This document shows positions 9,906-22,523 of a DNA stretch of 64,000 bases, in pieces (positions within the stretch are counted from its first letter, which is position 1; each line of letters opens with the position of its first letter). The notes beneath the pieces are model-generated. The model was not told where the DNA came from. It saw only the letters and a list, made by a program, of their open reading frames with translations, and did no database searches. The stretch comes from Emydura subglobosa (taxonomy: Eukaryota; Chordata; Testudines; Chelidae): the NCBI GenBank assembly GCA_007922225.1, contig ML679968.1, forward strand, positions 8,863,022 to 8,927,021. Direction: 5' to 3'. A program made the translations under genes and the position numbers.

Positions 9906-11180
9906 TAGAGAGCCTTCCTGGTTACGTTCAAGAAGAATTCACATTACAAATAGCCTGCTATCTTAATATGAATTGAAAACACATATAATGATTAAACCCA
10001 GGCTTTTACTCATAACTATTTCAATTATGATTTGATAACAACTCTGCCTGCATTTTGCATGCTTTTCTTTTTCTTTGTACTTTATCCCATAGAAAAGCAA
10101 ACAAGCAATGTCACCTTTTCAGAGGAAGGGGGTGGGGATGGGAAGTAAATTATTTCATTTTCCACTTGTCTGCTGTAAAGTTAGCTCCGTGAACCTATCA
10201 ACCATTAGCAAACCAAAATGACAGTTTAACACAATGACCCCTATTCAAATAATGATTGACAAAGGTGATCTATTTCCCTCCTTTGCTAAGGGCTCTTGGG
10301 GCGGAGGGTGGGAGAAGGAATAATTTCAGCTTAATTCCCAGCTGATTCATTGCAAAAAGAATCCTTCTGTATGAAAGAATAGCGGGAAGCGTTTTCCATT
10401 CTATATGGGACTAGTTAATCTTTATCATTTCCAGCAGCATTAAGTACTGAAAAAGGTCATAAGCTACTTTTTTTGGACTCTTTTTCTCCTTCTCACACTG
10501 CTTAAATACTATATAGGAAACTGATGTCATCTGAAAGCCTTATGAAAATGTAATCATATTTAAAAAATGCAGAAACTTTAAAAACCTTACTTTTACACTA
10601 CATTCCTTTTCCTTCCTTTGTCTGCTTCTTGTCTAGTATAGTTCTTGAAATCAGATCTCTTGTTGGCAGATTCTTGCTATGCGGTGCCCCCATGTCTTCA
10701 GTGATACTCAGCTCAAATATGCCAGTGTGGAACCAACTGCAGGATTAGGACCTGCGCATCTGGATCCTAAAGTCTCAAAGGTATTTGCTGATTCTACTGA
10801 AATCAGTGGAAGTTAGGAACCTAAGCTTTGTTTCTGGAATTTTTCTAGTTTAGTTGAAAACCAGAACAGAAAAGTGTTAATTTTTAAAATGTTTCTTTTA
10901 CTGGTGTTTGTCCTTCCCAGCCCTCTTCCTTGCCCTTCTTCCCTTTCCGTACCAAACTGGAAAAAAGAAAAATAACAGAAGGGGGAAAAGGAAAAAGGAA
11001 ATTATTTGGGGGGGAAAAAAGGGTTGGTTTTTTGTTTAAATATGAAACGAAAGTGTCTGAAATTTTCAAAAAAGATTGCAGATTTTTCCCCAAAACTCCA
11101 ATTAATAATAATTAGTAATCATTTTGATTACTAGAAAGATATAAACACAATCTCAATAAAATATCATTACAAATACAACT
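9906..11180. other. Intergenic DNA, no gene recognised
   Basis: AT-rich unique-looking sequence. At 10910-11025 a pyrimidine-rich run is followed by a purine-rich run, so the open frames on both strands there are compositional. Nothing else is supported. Confidence 0.5.
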
Positions 11181-11630
11181 GGTGGGTAAGGTAATATTTT
11201 TTTACTGGACGACCTGTTGGTGAGAGAGAGACAAGTTTTCAAGCTTACACAGGGTAGGTCTACACAGCAAAGAGAAACTCCCTGCTAGCCTGTGCCAAAC
11301 AACCACCTGGCTCACAGGGCTCAGGTGGCGGGGGAGTTTCATTGACGTATAGACTTCTGGGCTTGGGCTGGAGCCTGAGCTCTGGGAACCTCCCACCCTC
11401 CCAGGGTCCTAGAGCAAGGGCTCCAGCCCGAGCCTGGAAGTCTACACAGCAATGAAACAGCCCCACAAACCCAAGCTGATGGACATGGGCTAGCTGTGGA
11501 ATTTTTTTTGCTGTGTAGAGGTACCCTAGGTAAGCTTGAATCTCTCACCAACAGAAGTTGGGCCAATAAAAGATATTTCCTCACCCTCCTTTTCTCTCTA
11601 ATATCCTGTGACCAACACTGCATAAATACA
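11181..11630. repeat. Palindromic interspersed repeat, split by a MITE
   Basis: The left arm (11181-11251, ggtaatatttttttactgga, then gttggtgagagagagacaag) and right arm (11527-11630, gaatctctcaccaacagaag, then ccaataaaagatatttcctc) are inverted copies. The same arms bound the repeat at 17003-18225. The arms are separated here by the 275 bp element at 11252-11526. Confidence 0.75.
11252..11526. mobile_element. TIR-type MITE inserted in the palindrome spacer
   Basis: The termini gggtaggtctacacagcaaa and, reverse-complemented from the right, gggtacctctacacagcaaa are inverted repeats of at least 20 bp with two mismatches. The interior is GC-rich with gggctggagcc and ggctccagccc self-complementary blocks. 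It has no coding capacity, so it would depend on a transposase from another element. Confidence 0.75.
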
Positions 11631-14540
11631 CCTGCTCTCACTTTAACTAACCTCAAGAGCAAAATAGTCTGAGGGCTGCCTAGATGTATTAATTTCTTTG
11701 CCCTGATTTTTTTCAATATCTTTTTTGTAGTTTTAGAAATGTGGTAAAATACGACTGTCTTGTGTAGGAAGAGCTGTGGCAATCAGGGTAAATCTCTTTT
11801 TACCATAGGAAGTGCGGAATCTGTTTTTCATAGTGCACATCCAATATTTATATTATATGAATAGCTGGGATGGGGTGTCTTCTCACTAGCTGAAATGTGG
11901 TTACCCTGAATTTGAAAGTCCGCATTTTGGCTTGTTTATATACAACACTCCATTTAGTAAGCATGTTTTGAACTTTTTTTAGAAGGAAGTCCACACATTT
12001 TTAAAATTTCATTAAATAAAATGTAATATCTCTCTCTCTCTCTCGAATATTTGCATGTTTTAAGGTAAAAACTTCATCATTATGGGAGATGCACTACTTG
12101 AAATTCAAAATTTCAGATTTCAAAAATTGAGGAAATTGCTCAAGATTTTTATTTGTACTCCAGTGAAACAAAAAAAATCTTCCACCTACTGGATCCTGTG
12201 TAGAAATCATTTTAGCTAGACCTATGGATTGGGGCCTAAGGGCATGATCCAACTGCCTTGAGACTCTCGTTAACTTTTTCTCTTGATTTTATTGAAAGCT
12301 AGATCATACCCTTTATATATTAGATGTCACTGTAAGAAATGAAACTTTAATTTGTCACTGATACTATTAAAAAAATAAATAGAATAGAGAAGAATCTCTA
12401 GACCTTTGTAGGATATATGAGAGGAGACATTGAAAAGACATTTGCAAAGATACATACAATCACAGTCTTGAATGCTTAGATTGCAAGCTCTTGGAGCAAG
12501 GACTGTCTTTTTGTTCTGTTTGTACAGCACCTTCCATAATGGGGATCCCCACTCAAAGACCAGAACTCAAGTTCTATGATAATAAATATAAATTAATAAT
12601 GCCAAAAGCTTTTGACCTACATAGTTCCATAAACTGCCATCATTACTTAAGCAAAGCTTGTTTTGACCTCAGTACCAGAACTATTTATAAAGTGATATAC
12701 GTCTTCTAGAACCGTATCTGGCTACTAAAAGTCCATAACAAAGCTTATTTGTTTCAGCAAGTTTAGAAAGTTACTGATGATCCTCTGAGTCAGAAAGTGG
12801 CCTACATCCCTTTCTTTCCTCTTCAGTTCCCAAATACAGCACAATTTTGTTAGTGAAGCTTTAAGGTGTTTATGCCATTTGAGATAAACCAAACCAATAT
12901 TCTCTACATCTCTAATATGTTTCCAGTATAACAAAGAATAATCTGGGCAAGCATTATAGGAACTCACAGAAGAAAAACAGTATCTTTTTGCAAAGAACTC
13001 CCATAAAAAAAAAAAAATCCTTGGGGAAGGTACAATCTGCCTTATACAGAAAGGAAGTCTATTCCATTTTCCAAACTCCCTGAAATGTAAGAGGCTTAGT
13101 GGGGCATCTCAAAAGAGGGATAAAATCTAGAGATTAAAAAGTCATTGGAGACACATAAATCAAATGAACAGAAGGAACTGAGAATGAGTTTGTAAAGAGG
13201 TAATTTTTAGCATTCATTATAATTGGTCTGCTGTAGTACTTATCCATTATCTGCTTTTTTTTTTAGTTATCACAATTTTTATGGAACATGATGGATAATT
13301 GTACTTAGGAATTTGAAAGTAAAATGTCATTTACATGAAGGTTTCATTTTTAACTCACTTTCACCGTTATGCTTCTTAGCATCAGAATGGTAGAAAAAAG
13401 GCACTTGAAAAGCAAAGTGGCTGCCATGAGGACATGCCTTATTGGCATAAATCATCTAACCTTTGACTTCTGAAAGATAGCTTGCCACCCTTTACTAGAT
13501 GTTGTTCTCTGTTGCATTGTAATTCTGTAAAAGTAACCTCAGTTTGCTAATATACAAACTGGAGAAGGTGGCACTGTATAAGGATTAAAAATGAGGTTGC
13601 AGAAAACATTTATAGAATATGCTCATTACTTCTGGCAGGATGTGGGAATAAAAGCAGAAAAGAGTTACTAAACTTCAGTCTGAACAATTATGAATTGCTG
13701 AAACATGCACATCACACATTTAATCAAGAATGGAGTCCCTTTTGGTGAGAGCAGTCTATCATCAGATAGACATGGAATGTGATAGAGGATGGAACTCAGG
13801 AGAACCTGCTTCCCAGCTTGAATCCAAAGATGTATCTGATTCTATGAAACATTAAGACAATTGTCACAGGGGGGAGTTAATAAGAGATTTAGCAGGGTGT
13901 ATCTCATGTCAGAATATGCTTTCCTTTTGAAACACACACACAAATGATCACAATTGTGGGCGTAGCATATACCCTCTGCACTGCCAAGGGGGCTAGCTTT
14001 CATTGCATATTAATCCAATTTTCTTGACAAACAACCAATCCTTGGTGCCTACTGCCTTCTGGCACAGAGCTTTGTGGACTGCTGCAGCCCACCCAGGTGC
14101 CATAGCCACAAAAGCTAATACACACCCTGAATTTCTCTATTGTGAGTTGCTATGTAATACCCTTACATCTTCAGAATCCCTTCCCTCTTCAGATTTTGCC
14201 CCACTTGACTGCAATATTCAACAGTCAAGCCCCTCTGTTGTTATCATTTACTTCCATCAATGTGCTTGGCATTGTACAATACACAATATAGCAGGCAGTG
14301 CCTGTTCTAGTGTCCCACAAGAGATGGTTGCTCTCCAGTTATTGGCAACCTGGGAGACTCAATGTCCTGGGGCGGCTAACAATAATCTTCCCTGGTTTGA
14401 GAGCCCAGAAACAAAGCTCTCAGCAAGAAAAAGCCAGAGAACTCAGACCCCACAACTCTCCCTTGGGCGAGTGCATTTAGCTGATTTCTCTGTGCTAATT
14501 TTTTTTAATAACCCTTTCAAAATGTAGTAGTAATATAATA
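11631..14540. other. Intergenic DNA with simple repeats only
   Basis: A (TC)8 run lies at 12029-12044 and an A-run near 13006-13018. The short open frames here show no recognisable motifs. No repeat family was identified. Confidence 0.5.
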
Positions 14541-14544
14541 CTTT

Positions 14545-14735
14545 TCATCCATAGATCTCAAATGACTTTAAAAAGCAGGTCAGTATCATTATTCCCATTT
14601 TACAGATGCAGAAACTGAGGTTCAGGGAGGAGGGATGAGATTTGACCAATGTCACGCAGCAGGCTAGTAGAACTCGGCTCTTCTGAGTCACTGGCTAGTG
14701 CTTTAGCCACTAGGCAACACCACCTTCCTTTCAAA
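14545..14735 (-). mobile_element. MIR/CORE-SINE-like fragment
   Basis: The plus strand reads attcccattttacagatgca, then gaaactgaggttcaggg and cacgcagcaggctagta, the reverse complement of the conserved MIR-type core. It is an ancient amniote SINE remnant. Confidence 0.7.
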
Positions 14736-15454
14736 ATGTAGATCTTGGGAAGCAAAAGTCAGTAGTATTGCTACATTGGAAGCAGTCTTTATAATAGTGG
14801 AGTGTGATACTGAAGAGGCACAGCATCCTCATATAGTCACTGTATAACGAAACAAATCTTAATCTCTTGCCCAATGTGGAAAAAAGCTTGGGATGTAATT
14901 TGCATCATCATCTTTGCAGATGAGATTTGAGCATATTTCACAGATCTACACTCCTACTCTTGCTCTACATTTACTAGAGACTGACATGATACCCACCCAT
15001 AAATTACTTACATTACCTATAAAAATAAACAGGAAAAGGATGTTTGAATTCATATTCACGATCTCCTCATTAATTGTTAGTGTCATTGCTTGATTGGCTT
15101 TTTCATCCCTTCATTGGGAGATATAACAGTTACACAGCATTCAGTAAAGAAGAGAACCAGGTTAATTTTGACAAATGTCAGATAGTTACTGTAACATTGT
15201 CTGGCAGTAGACAGTCCTCTTATAACAGATCAAAACAACAATATCTTGAGGTGCTAGTTTCCAGGAGTGCACATAACATGAAAACTTTGAGATAGCTGTT
15301 TTGAATCATAATAGCCCACTTCCAGCACTAAAATGCATTGTTCATCAGTACTCATTTCATTTATATTATTAAGGACCAGATGATAAACCCCTTACCAGGG
15401 TGAGCAGTAGTGCCATTCATTCAGATGGGACTAGGCACATAGACATTGGCATAT
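14736..15454. other. Intergenic DNA, no gene recognised
   Basis: A short segment near 15370-15440 resembles old generic amniote repeats, but is too weak to name. The open frame at 15074 has no motif. Confidence 0.4.
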
Positions 15455-15840
15455 TAGATTAGATCTGAAGTTCATCTACTTCGATATCCTGTCTCTAATT
15501 GTAGTCAGCTCCAGAGGCTTCAGAGGAAGCTGTAAGAACCCTGACAGTAGGTACATGTGGGGTAATTGCCACCCTTCTCCTCCCCCCGCTGGAGGTCTCA
15601 ATCTAGTCCCTGATAGTTAGACATTGGCTCCACCCCCGAAACATGAGGGTTTATGTCCCTTCTACCTAATTTTTGTTTGCATTAACTATTGTAACTCTAG
15701 ATTTTCTTGTTAACAATAGAAATATCCAACCCTTCTTTGAATCTTCCTGTGATCAGTCCCAGTGACATCCTGTGGCCATGAGTTCCACAGTCTGTCTATA
15801 TGTGTTGTGGAAAAGTATTTCCTTTTCATCAGTTTGGGTC
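15455..15840 (-). mobile_element. CR1 LINE 3' fragment
   Basis: On the minus strand this matches the end of CR1 ORF2 and its 3' UTR. The plus strand shows gacatcctgtggccatgagt, then tccacagtctg and gtggaaaagtatttcctttt, the reverse complement of the CR1 segment encoding the ORF2 C-terminus, followed leftward by UTR. It is heavily diverged, with no open frame. Confidence 0.7.
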
Positions 15841-16129
15841 TTTGAAGAGGAACAGCTCATCAGTGTGCATAAGGGGTTTACACTCTAGCCCTAAGTGCCA
15901 TACGCTAGTCTTTTTATGAGCTATTAATCAAAACATCAGAAGAAAAATTTAGAGTGCATCACAACAGTGACCGCACCAATGAGCATAATAAACATTTCCT
16001 TTTCACAAGGGATGTCATGTGATTTGGTGTCTCCAAACATGAGAATAACTAACTTGGAGCATCTGATTTTTTTTCTTGTTTTCCATATGCTGCTAAAATA
16101 GCGAGATTATTTCTAGTTCCTTTACATCT

Positions 16130-16380
16130 ATAATAATCATCATTTATATTACACTTATCATTTAGAGGGCCCAAGTGAGGTCAGTTCACAAATGTTCTAG
16201 ACACTGTACAAACACATAATGAAAGACTTTTCTTTTTGCCCCAAAGAGCCTCTCACCTATAAAGAAGGGAAATAGGCACAAAAATTGTTCAGGATCACAT
16301 AGTGGGCTAGAGGCCAAACGAGGAATAAAACCCAGGCCACTGGATCCCAGCCTGATACCTCATCTCCTACACCAGCCTGC
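16130..16380 (-). mobile_element. MIR-like/sauropsid SINE fragment
   Basis: It contains gacactgtacaaacacataa, gccccaaagagcc, ggatcacatagtgggctaga and aacccaggccactggatccc in the order seen in a common old sauropsid/amniote SINE. It is similar in part to 14545-14735. Confidence 0.6.
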
Positions 16381-17350
16381 CTCCCACTAGAATAGAAAAT
16401 GTTCTCAGAGAATGCAGGCAGTCATTCACTCAGCCACTCCCTCTGTTAATACAGACATGTTCCTTTGGGGCTGAATATCTCTGCTACTCTTTTCTGACTT
16501 TGAATTCAGCTTTGGAAATGAGCTACTACCTTTTGTACCAGTGCTAGGCTTAGTCCTTTGTCTGGAGATGGATCATTTTCCTAGGGGCAGAGGATTAGCC
16601 ATGAGTATCAGAATGTAGTACAAAAGAGAAAGATTAGGTTGCAAAGAGTTTATTTCACTTTTGACACACTTGGAGTGAGGTCCTGAGAACTCCTGGTGCT
16701 TGGCAGTGTAAAATCACTTGATATGGCTTGCAGTTCACAAATTTTGCACCATTATCTTCCCATCACAATCCGTTGTTGTTTGCCCCCTTTCCATCTAAAC
16801 TGACATTTCCCTACAGGATGTGTGATTGCCAACTACATTTGAAAATTTCTTTGACTATTTATATAATAAAACAATCCCTTTCCAACCACCAAGACTGTCC
16901 ATTTATCTTATATTTAATTTTATTTTCTATGATCTCTCTGAACAAATCCATATTGTATTTCTCTTCACACTTTCCAGATTACATTGTAATATACAGAGAC
17001 AAGGTGATTGAGGTAATATCATTTATTGCACCAACTTCTGTTGAGAGAGACAAGCTTTTGAGTTTACACAGTAAATAGTTAACACATATTCCAAGGGATC
17101 ATTCAAGATGTGGCCTATTAAGCCTCCAGTCATAGGGAGGAAAGGAAAGGGAAGTGGTAAGTGGCTAATGCGGTTGTTAGTGGGTTACAGATTGTTGTAA
17201 TAAGCCATAAATCCAGTATCTCTATTCTGTTCATGATATTTAGTGTCTAGCAAAATTATGAACTATGGTCCCAGGCTCATCTTTTGAAAGTTCTGTGCAG
17301 GTTTCCTTTGAAGATGAGGTCTGAGCAGTCAGATATAGAGTGATTGCTTT

Positions 17351-17437
17351 AGAACATGAGAATGAATATTGGGTCAGACCTATGGTCCATTTAGCACAGT
17401 ATCCTGTCTTCCAACAGTAGCCAATGCCAGGCGGTGG
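17351..17437 (-). mobile_element. CR1 3' terminus fragment
   Basis: The plus strand atgagaatgaatattgggtc, then cctatggtccatttagcaca and gtatcctgtcttccaacagt, is the reverse complement of the CR1 end at 9360-9435. Only about 90 bp is present, nested in the palindrome-armed repeat. Confidence 0.75.
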
Positions 17438-17467
17438 TGGTAGCTGCCCTGTCCTCACAAGTGTGTA

Positions 17468-17536
17468 TGCTGGCAAAACTTATGTTGCTCATGGGTGTTT
17501 TCTTCACACCCCTGAGTAACAAAAGTTTTGCTGGCA
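17468..17536. repeat. Foldback MITE remnant
   Basis: gctggcaaaacttatgttgc pairs with the inverted caaaagttttgctggc across a short ttttcttc loop. A related ctcaggggtgtgaa block occurs at 45335-45350. Confidence 0.65.
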
Positions 17537-17559
17537 TGAGTGCTAATATAAACAAGGCC

Positions 17560-17886
17560 TTAGTTTCTCTGCAATGGTCTTATCTCCTTTAGCACCTCAA
17601 TTGTCCAGGGAGCTGACTGCTTTTTTAACAGGCTTCCTGATTGTAATGCACTTAAAAAAAATTTGCTGTCAGTTTTTGGTCTTTGGCTAGTTGCACTTTT
17701 ACATTTGACTTGCCAGAGCTTATGCTCCTTTCTGTTTTCCTCAGTAGTGTTTTTAAAAAGTTTCCATGTAGCTTGCAGGCATTTGACTTTTGGGGCTGTA
17801 CATTTTGATTTCCATGGAACTATCTTCCTCATTTTTGTGTAGTTCCTGAAAGTTAAAGTAGTGAAAGTTTTTTGAATAGTGTTCAC
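17560..17886 (-). other. Unclassified block with a 108-codon minus-strand frame
   Basis: The minus strand is open for 108 codons and Lys/Thr-rich (CTAPKVKCLQATWKLF and neighbours). I do not recognise the protein. It sits inside the palindrome-armed repeat between two nested insertions, so it may be part of another repeat. AT-richness alone could leave such a frame open. Confidence 0.3.
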
Positions 17887-18225
17887 CCACAGGTGATGTG
17901 GTGTTTTTGTCTTTTATCATTTTCTGTGTGAGTTCATTTGAGAGTGCAATGATTGTCTGGTTTCACCCACATCCTCCCTATGACTGGAGGAGTGTTAATG
18001 GGCCACTTCATCTTGAATGGTCTCTTGAAATGTGTTAACTACTTACACTAAACAATCTGTTCTAACCTTGTATTTAGCAGTGACACTTTGAGTTTCTTTC
18101 CCAGACCCAAGAAGAGCTCTGTATAAGCTCGAAAGCTTGTCTCTCTCACCAACAGAAGCTGGTCTGATAAAAGATATTACCTCACCCATCTTGTGCCTTT
18201 AATATCCTGGGACCAACACAGCTAC

Positions 18226-20613
18226 AACAATAGTGTCGTATTCAGGCAGCTATGGAGATTTTTTTTTTAAAAGATTAAATTATTTATACCATGACATCAC
18301 CAATGCAGGATTGTTCCCAAAATTATAGTTTCTATGTCATTTTCAGTATAGTTTTAAATCTCTTAATCAAATGAAATGAGATTACTTTTTTTTGCATTTT
18401 GAAGTCACATGCTAGCGTTATGGCTGGTGATACGTGGTGATTTCTTTTCTTTTGGGAGTAAGATCTGACTGAGTTCAGTTCCCTCTCCAGCGAGACAATA
18501 TGATGAAATTATGCTTCAGAAGAAATCTTAGTGGAGAGAAGGGCAAGAAAATCCCTCTCTGATGATGTGAATATCCTGTTGAGCTATGATAGAGGGGATT
18601 ATTCTCTGACAGGCTCCAAAAATCCTATCAACCAACATCCCTAAGAGTATGAGAGAGCTCTAGTGTGAAATTCTCATTGACGCCACGCATGTGTGTGCAT
18701 TTGTGTAGGGGTGAGAAACTCGTATGTGTGCTACTGAGGAATGAAAATAAGTCTCAGCGCTCCTAATCATATATTTTACAATAAGTATCAAAAATCTCCT
18801 TTTAAGCAGAAGAGATTTCCCCAGATTTACTGAACTTCAAAATCACAACTACATCCTTGCCAACCTACTTCATTAGATGGAGCCCTGCTGCAAGTTTCAG
18901 GAGCATGGGATTCCCTCCCCCCACCATTTATTACTCCTAAACAGTTATTTAGTTGGGTCTCTGCAAAAGTCCAGTGTTTTAGGGGTTTGAGACAATCTCA
19001 TTAATTCTGTTTCAATTTTTTTTCTTTCCTCTTTTTTCCCCTCAGAAGAAAGCCTGTGCCATTTACTTTGAAAACTCCAATCACACTCCACTATCTTCAT
19101 TTCCTGCCAACAGGGCCCTGCTTTAAGGAAAAGAAACACAAGCAACTGCCTTACAGACTGGGGGAGTCTTGGGATCTCTTCCTCCTTGCAGTGGGATTTG
19201 AGGGGGAGGAAATTCAATGCCAGAACTTCTTTACTTCAGAAACATACATCATTGAAAATGTTCTGATGGGGGCCCAGCCTTACTCTATACCTGCACTGTA
19301 CTGAATCAATACTCTATAAGGAATGTGTACCAGTACATATGAGATTTTCTATAATCATACCTATATATGCATACATATACATATGCATAAATACAATTAA
19401 ACATAGTATATGTAGTGGAGATATCCTTGTGATAAATCAAAGAGCCTTGTGATAATTTGTTTTTATCATGCCTCTCGACTTTACTGTTTTACCTATATTC
19501 TGTCCACTAATCTATCTCTGCTAAAACTGATGTTTCAAATTTCAGAATAGACTCAAACACCTAAAATAACCTTCAAGGAAAATGTTTCCTTCTTTCATCC
19601 TAAATGTGGAATTGTACCTTGTGATGGGGCCATGATGGCGAAGAGGCAGTTAATGAGGGCCTGTAAACCCAGCTGGCTCCATCTTGCTACACCTGCAGTG
19701 GATGTCTGGTATGGAGAAGGGAGATAAGCAGAGAAGAACTGACTCTGTTGGTGGCTGACAAGGAAGATGAGCCAAAGAAATGTGAGACAGCTTGCAGGTT
19801 GGATGAGCTATGTCATGGGTAGGATGACTGGGCCCAGGAGATAGACAAAAGGACTGGTTGTTTGAAGACAGGCCCCGAATAGAAAGGCAGGATCTCAATG
19901 AAGACTCATTAGTTGACCCTATTTTGAGTTCTTGGTTTTCTCTTATGTTTGGAATTTAATACCTTGGAAGGTGTGGGACTCAGTATCTTAGCTGGAGGGA
20001 GAAAGCACCACTGCATTAGAGTCTGTGAGAGGCAATGAGCAACCAATGGAAACCCTGAAGTAAGGTGAGTAGGTCTGTGTTGAGTCACCATGGAGGCAAG
20101 CTCTGGTACACATCCCTAAAATTAGACTGGTTGGATGTGCAGATTTAGATTAAAGACAGGTTAAGTTCCAGTATATTGTGCTGCAGAGAGGTAGAGATGG
20201 GAACTTTATGTAGTTGGACTGGGGAGATTCCCGGTGCAATACACAGCACTTGTTTCTAATTCCAATAGGTCTTGAGATAACAAATTATATAAAGAAATAG
20301 CTATTTTAGGTAACTCTTAAACATTTCTAAAAGGTATTAATGGTAGGAATTTGTGTTTGTTTTCCCTGTGACTCCTGTACACTTGGACTCATGGTACTAC
20401 AGTAGCCTGCCTTTACAGGAATGGTGTTATGAACATTAGTACCAGTTAAAGTTTTAAAAACATTTCTGAATAGGTTTGTTTTTATTTAGTAAAATATGAG
20501 ACATTCCCAGAGGATATGGTGTGGGGGTTAAATGGTTTCTTAGCTTGAGTTTGAAATAACCTGTGTAACTCCTAAGTGGCTTCAAAGTCACAAGTGAGGG
20601 ATGGTGGCTTCTC

Positions 20614-20616
<3 letters not shown>
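18226..20616. other. Intergenic DNA, no gene recognised
   Basis: There is an AT-rich tatatgcatacatatacata-type run at 19360-19390. A moderately GC-rich block at 19620-20110 may be an unclassified repeat, but no ends were found. Confidence 0.4.

Positions 20617-20663
<47 letters not shown>
20617..20663 (+). repeat. (GT)n microsatellite
   Basis: About 23 uninterrupted gt units. It is the cleanest and probably most length-variable simple repeat in the window. Confidence 0.95.
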
Positions 20664-20666
<3 letters not shown>

Positions 20667-22099
20667 AAAACGTTTCTGCTACACCATCATATAATTCCAT
20701 TCTATAATTTAATTAGGTTAAATTGTATTATGCTATATTTAATATAAATTCTAGTGGTATAGGTAGTAACTAGTATAACTAAGGATGCAAAGAAATTGTT
20801 TACTTCAAATTTAGATACATGTTTATATCCTGCTGTACTGTGTGTAAAATCATTTGTGCCAGTGAAACAGCATGTTCTTTTACACAAAATATACATAGTA
20901 AACACACATACAGAACATTCTCGAGTTACTGGGCCAGTTCCTTAGCTTGTGTAAATTGGCCTGGCTCATTGGAGCTCCTGTGCCCTACCCCAGCTAAGGA
21001 TCTAGCTGTAAGTGTACAACTGAGAAATAGTGAACATTTACCTAGTTCAGTAGCTAAGTTACCTTCTTCATAGTTATAGTCTCTGAATTGTATTTAAGGA
21101 AGGTTGTGCTGTTGGTTCAAAAGAAAATGTACAGCACATAGATGTTAACTCAGGTCTAAGCTCCACCATTTACACACAGTCCTGCACTGGGGACCTGATG
21201 CAAAGCTTATTGAAGGAATTTTTCTACTGAGTCAATGAGCTTTGGATCAAGACCTGTGTGGGGTGCAGAACTACACCAGAGAGGAAGAGGACAAAAGACA
21301 TTCTGACTTAGAAAAGCAGGATGTTTCCCAGAACTTCCTGTTGTATAGCAGAACCTGCAAACTACTGCACCTCTTCAAGGAGTAGCAATGCACTTCCTTC
21401 CTCCTCTGTCCCATTTCCCTTTGTGGCCAGACAATTCTGCTGTAAGGGGTTGGAATTCTTTTCAAGTGCTCATGAAATGCAGTGATGTCATGATGATCAT
21501 GGTCAGGGTCCCTGCTCTACATCCCCAAATCGCTGAAGCTTCTGTCATTGCCCCCTGGGGGGAGCAGAAATTTGCTCTGTGGGGCTATCGGGGAGAGGGA
21601 AAAGAGAAATTCATGGCTGTCCTGCCCTCCCACATATCTCCAAAAATCTGTGGCAGCTGCTGCCATATATATTTTTAGAGAGGAGTACCGTGACAGCCGT
21701 TAGTAGAGTCATTTTATGCATTCCTGGAAGGTGTTCAGTTACTATCATGATGAGGTTGCTAAAAGAACCTGTCTAGAATAGAACTTATCAAATAAATAAC
21801 TCAAGTAGACATGGCAGTGAAAAATGTCCTTTTCCATCTCACAGAAAGATTGTTCCCCTCCTTTTGGCTTCACAGCTGGTGATTCACACATTTGTGACTT
21901 TCAGTCTTGATTATGACAATTCTCTGTATCAAAGAATGAAACTGCTGATCCGCCCAGAGGTTCAATGGAGAGCAAGTGCATCAGCCCAGATAGTGTTATC
22001 CTGAAACTGTAATAAAGGTGGTTTGGGCATAAAAGAATGAAAACCACACATACATTCCACTCACTGTATTATTTGAGTAATAGCATGGTATATTATGTA
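20664..22099. other. Intergenic DNA with a short foldback
   Basis: A foldback at 21191-21253 pairs ggacctgatgcaaagcttat with the inverted atgagctttggatcaagacc. It resembles the foldback at 36233-36304. Overlapping frames at 21388-21776 show no recognised motif. Confidence 0.45.
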
Positions 22100-22523
22100 A
22101 TTAAAGACTAATCATGAACACAAAGGACTGGAAGGGACCTTGATTTCCTAATATCTAACCTAACTACCCCTTGCTTCAGATCAAGCTGATTACTTTTTGT
22201 CCTACCTTCAGTGGACATAGAAAGAGAACTGTGATCAATTGTTCTCCAAGAGAACTTTTCATAGTCGAAGACTGTTATAAGGTCCCCCTTCAGTCTTTGT
22301 TTCTGAAGACTAAACATGCCCAGTTTTTGTAACCTTTCCTCCGATATATCATTTTCTAAACATTTTGTCATTGGTGTTGCTCTCCTCTGGACTCTGTCCA
22401 TATCTTTCCTAAAGTGTGGTGTCCGGAACTGGACACAGTAGTCCAACTGAGCAGTCACCTGTGACAAGTAGTGCAGGACAATTGCTTCCTGTGTCTTACA
22501 TACAACACTCCTGTTAATATACC
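22100..22523 (-). mobile_element. CR1 LINE, 3' half of a copy split by a solo LTR
   Basis: The minus strand encodes the end of ORF2: DYCVQFRTPHFRKDMDRVQR, then RLQKLGMFSLQKQRLKGDLI, with the 3' UTR toward 22100. It joins the 23344-23690 part across the LTR. The frame still runs for 119 codons although it is an inactive fragment. Confidence 0.85.

Larger units (their letters stand above)
17003..18225. repeat. 1.2 kb repeat with long inverted arms, carrying nested insertions
   Basis: The left arm, 17003-17071, and right arm, 18118-18188, are inverted copies about 70 bp long (left accaacttctgtt, then gagagagacaagctttt; right gcttgtctctctcaccaaca). The interior at 17085-17340 and 17880-18110 looks like one repeat body. 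It contains a CR1 tail (17351-17437), a foldback (17468-17536) and an unclassified AT-rich block (17560-17880). It is a DNA-transposon-like structure; the superfamily cannot be assigned without the exact ends. Confidence 0.7.

Noticed and set aside
11339..11782. 147-codon minus-strand frame
   Set aside because: It crosses a MITE and a palindrome arm; GC-rich repeat composition explains the openness.
14003..14527. 174-codon plus-strand frame, a possible host gene
   Set aside because: No domain or motif, no plausible splice or promoter context, and it borders a SINE fragment; a chance frame is more likely.
19620..20110. Possible LTR starting tgtgatgggg
   Set aside because: No matching CA end with a target duplication could be found.
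20617..20663. CRISPR-like or regulatory repeat
   Set aside because: It is a plain dinucleotide microsatellite in a vertebrate genome.
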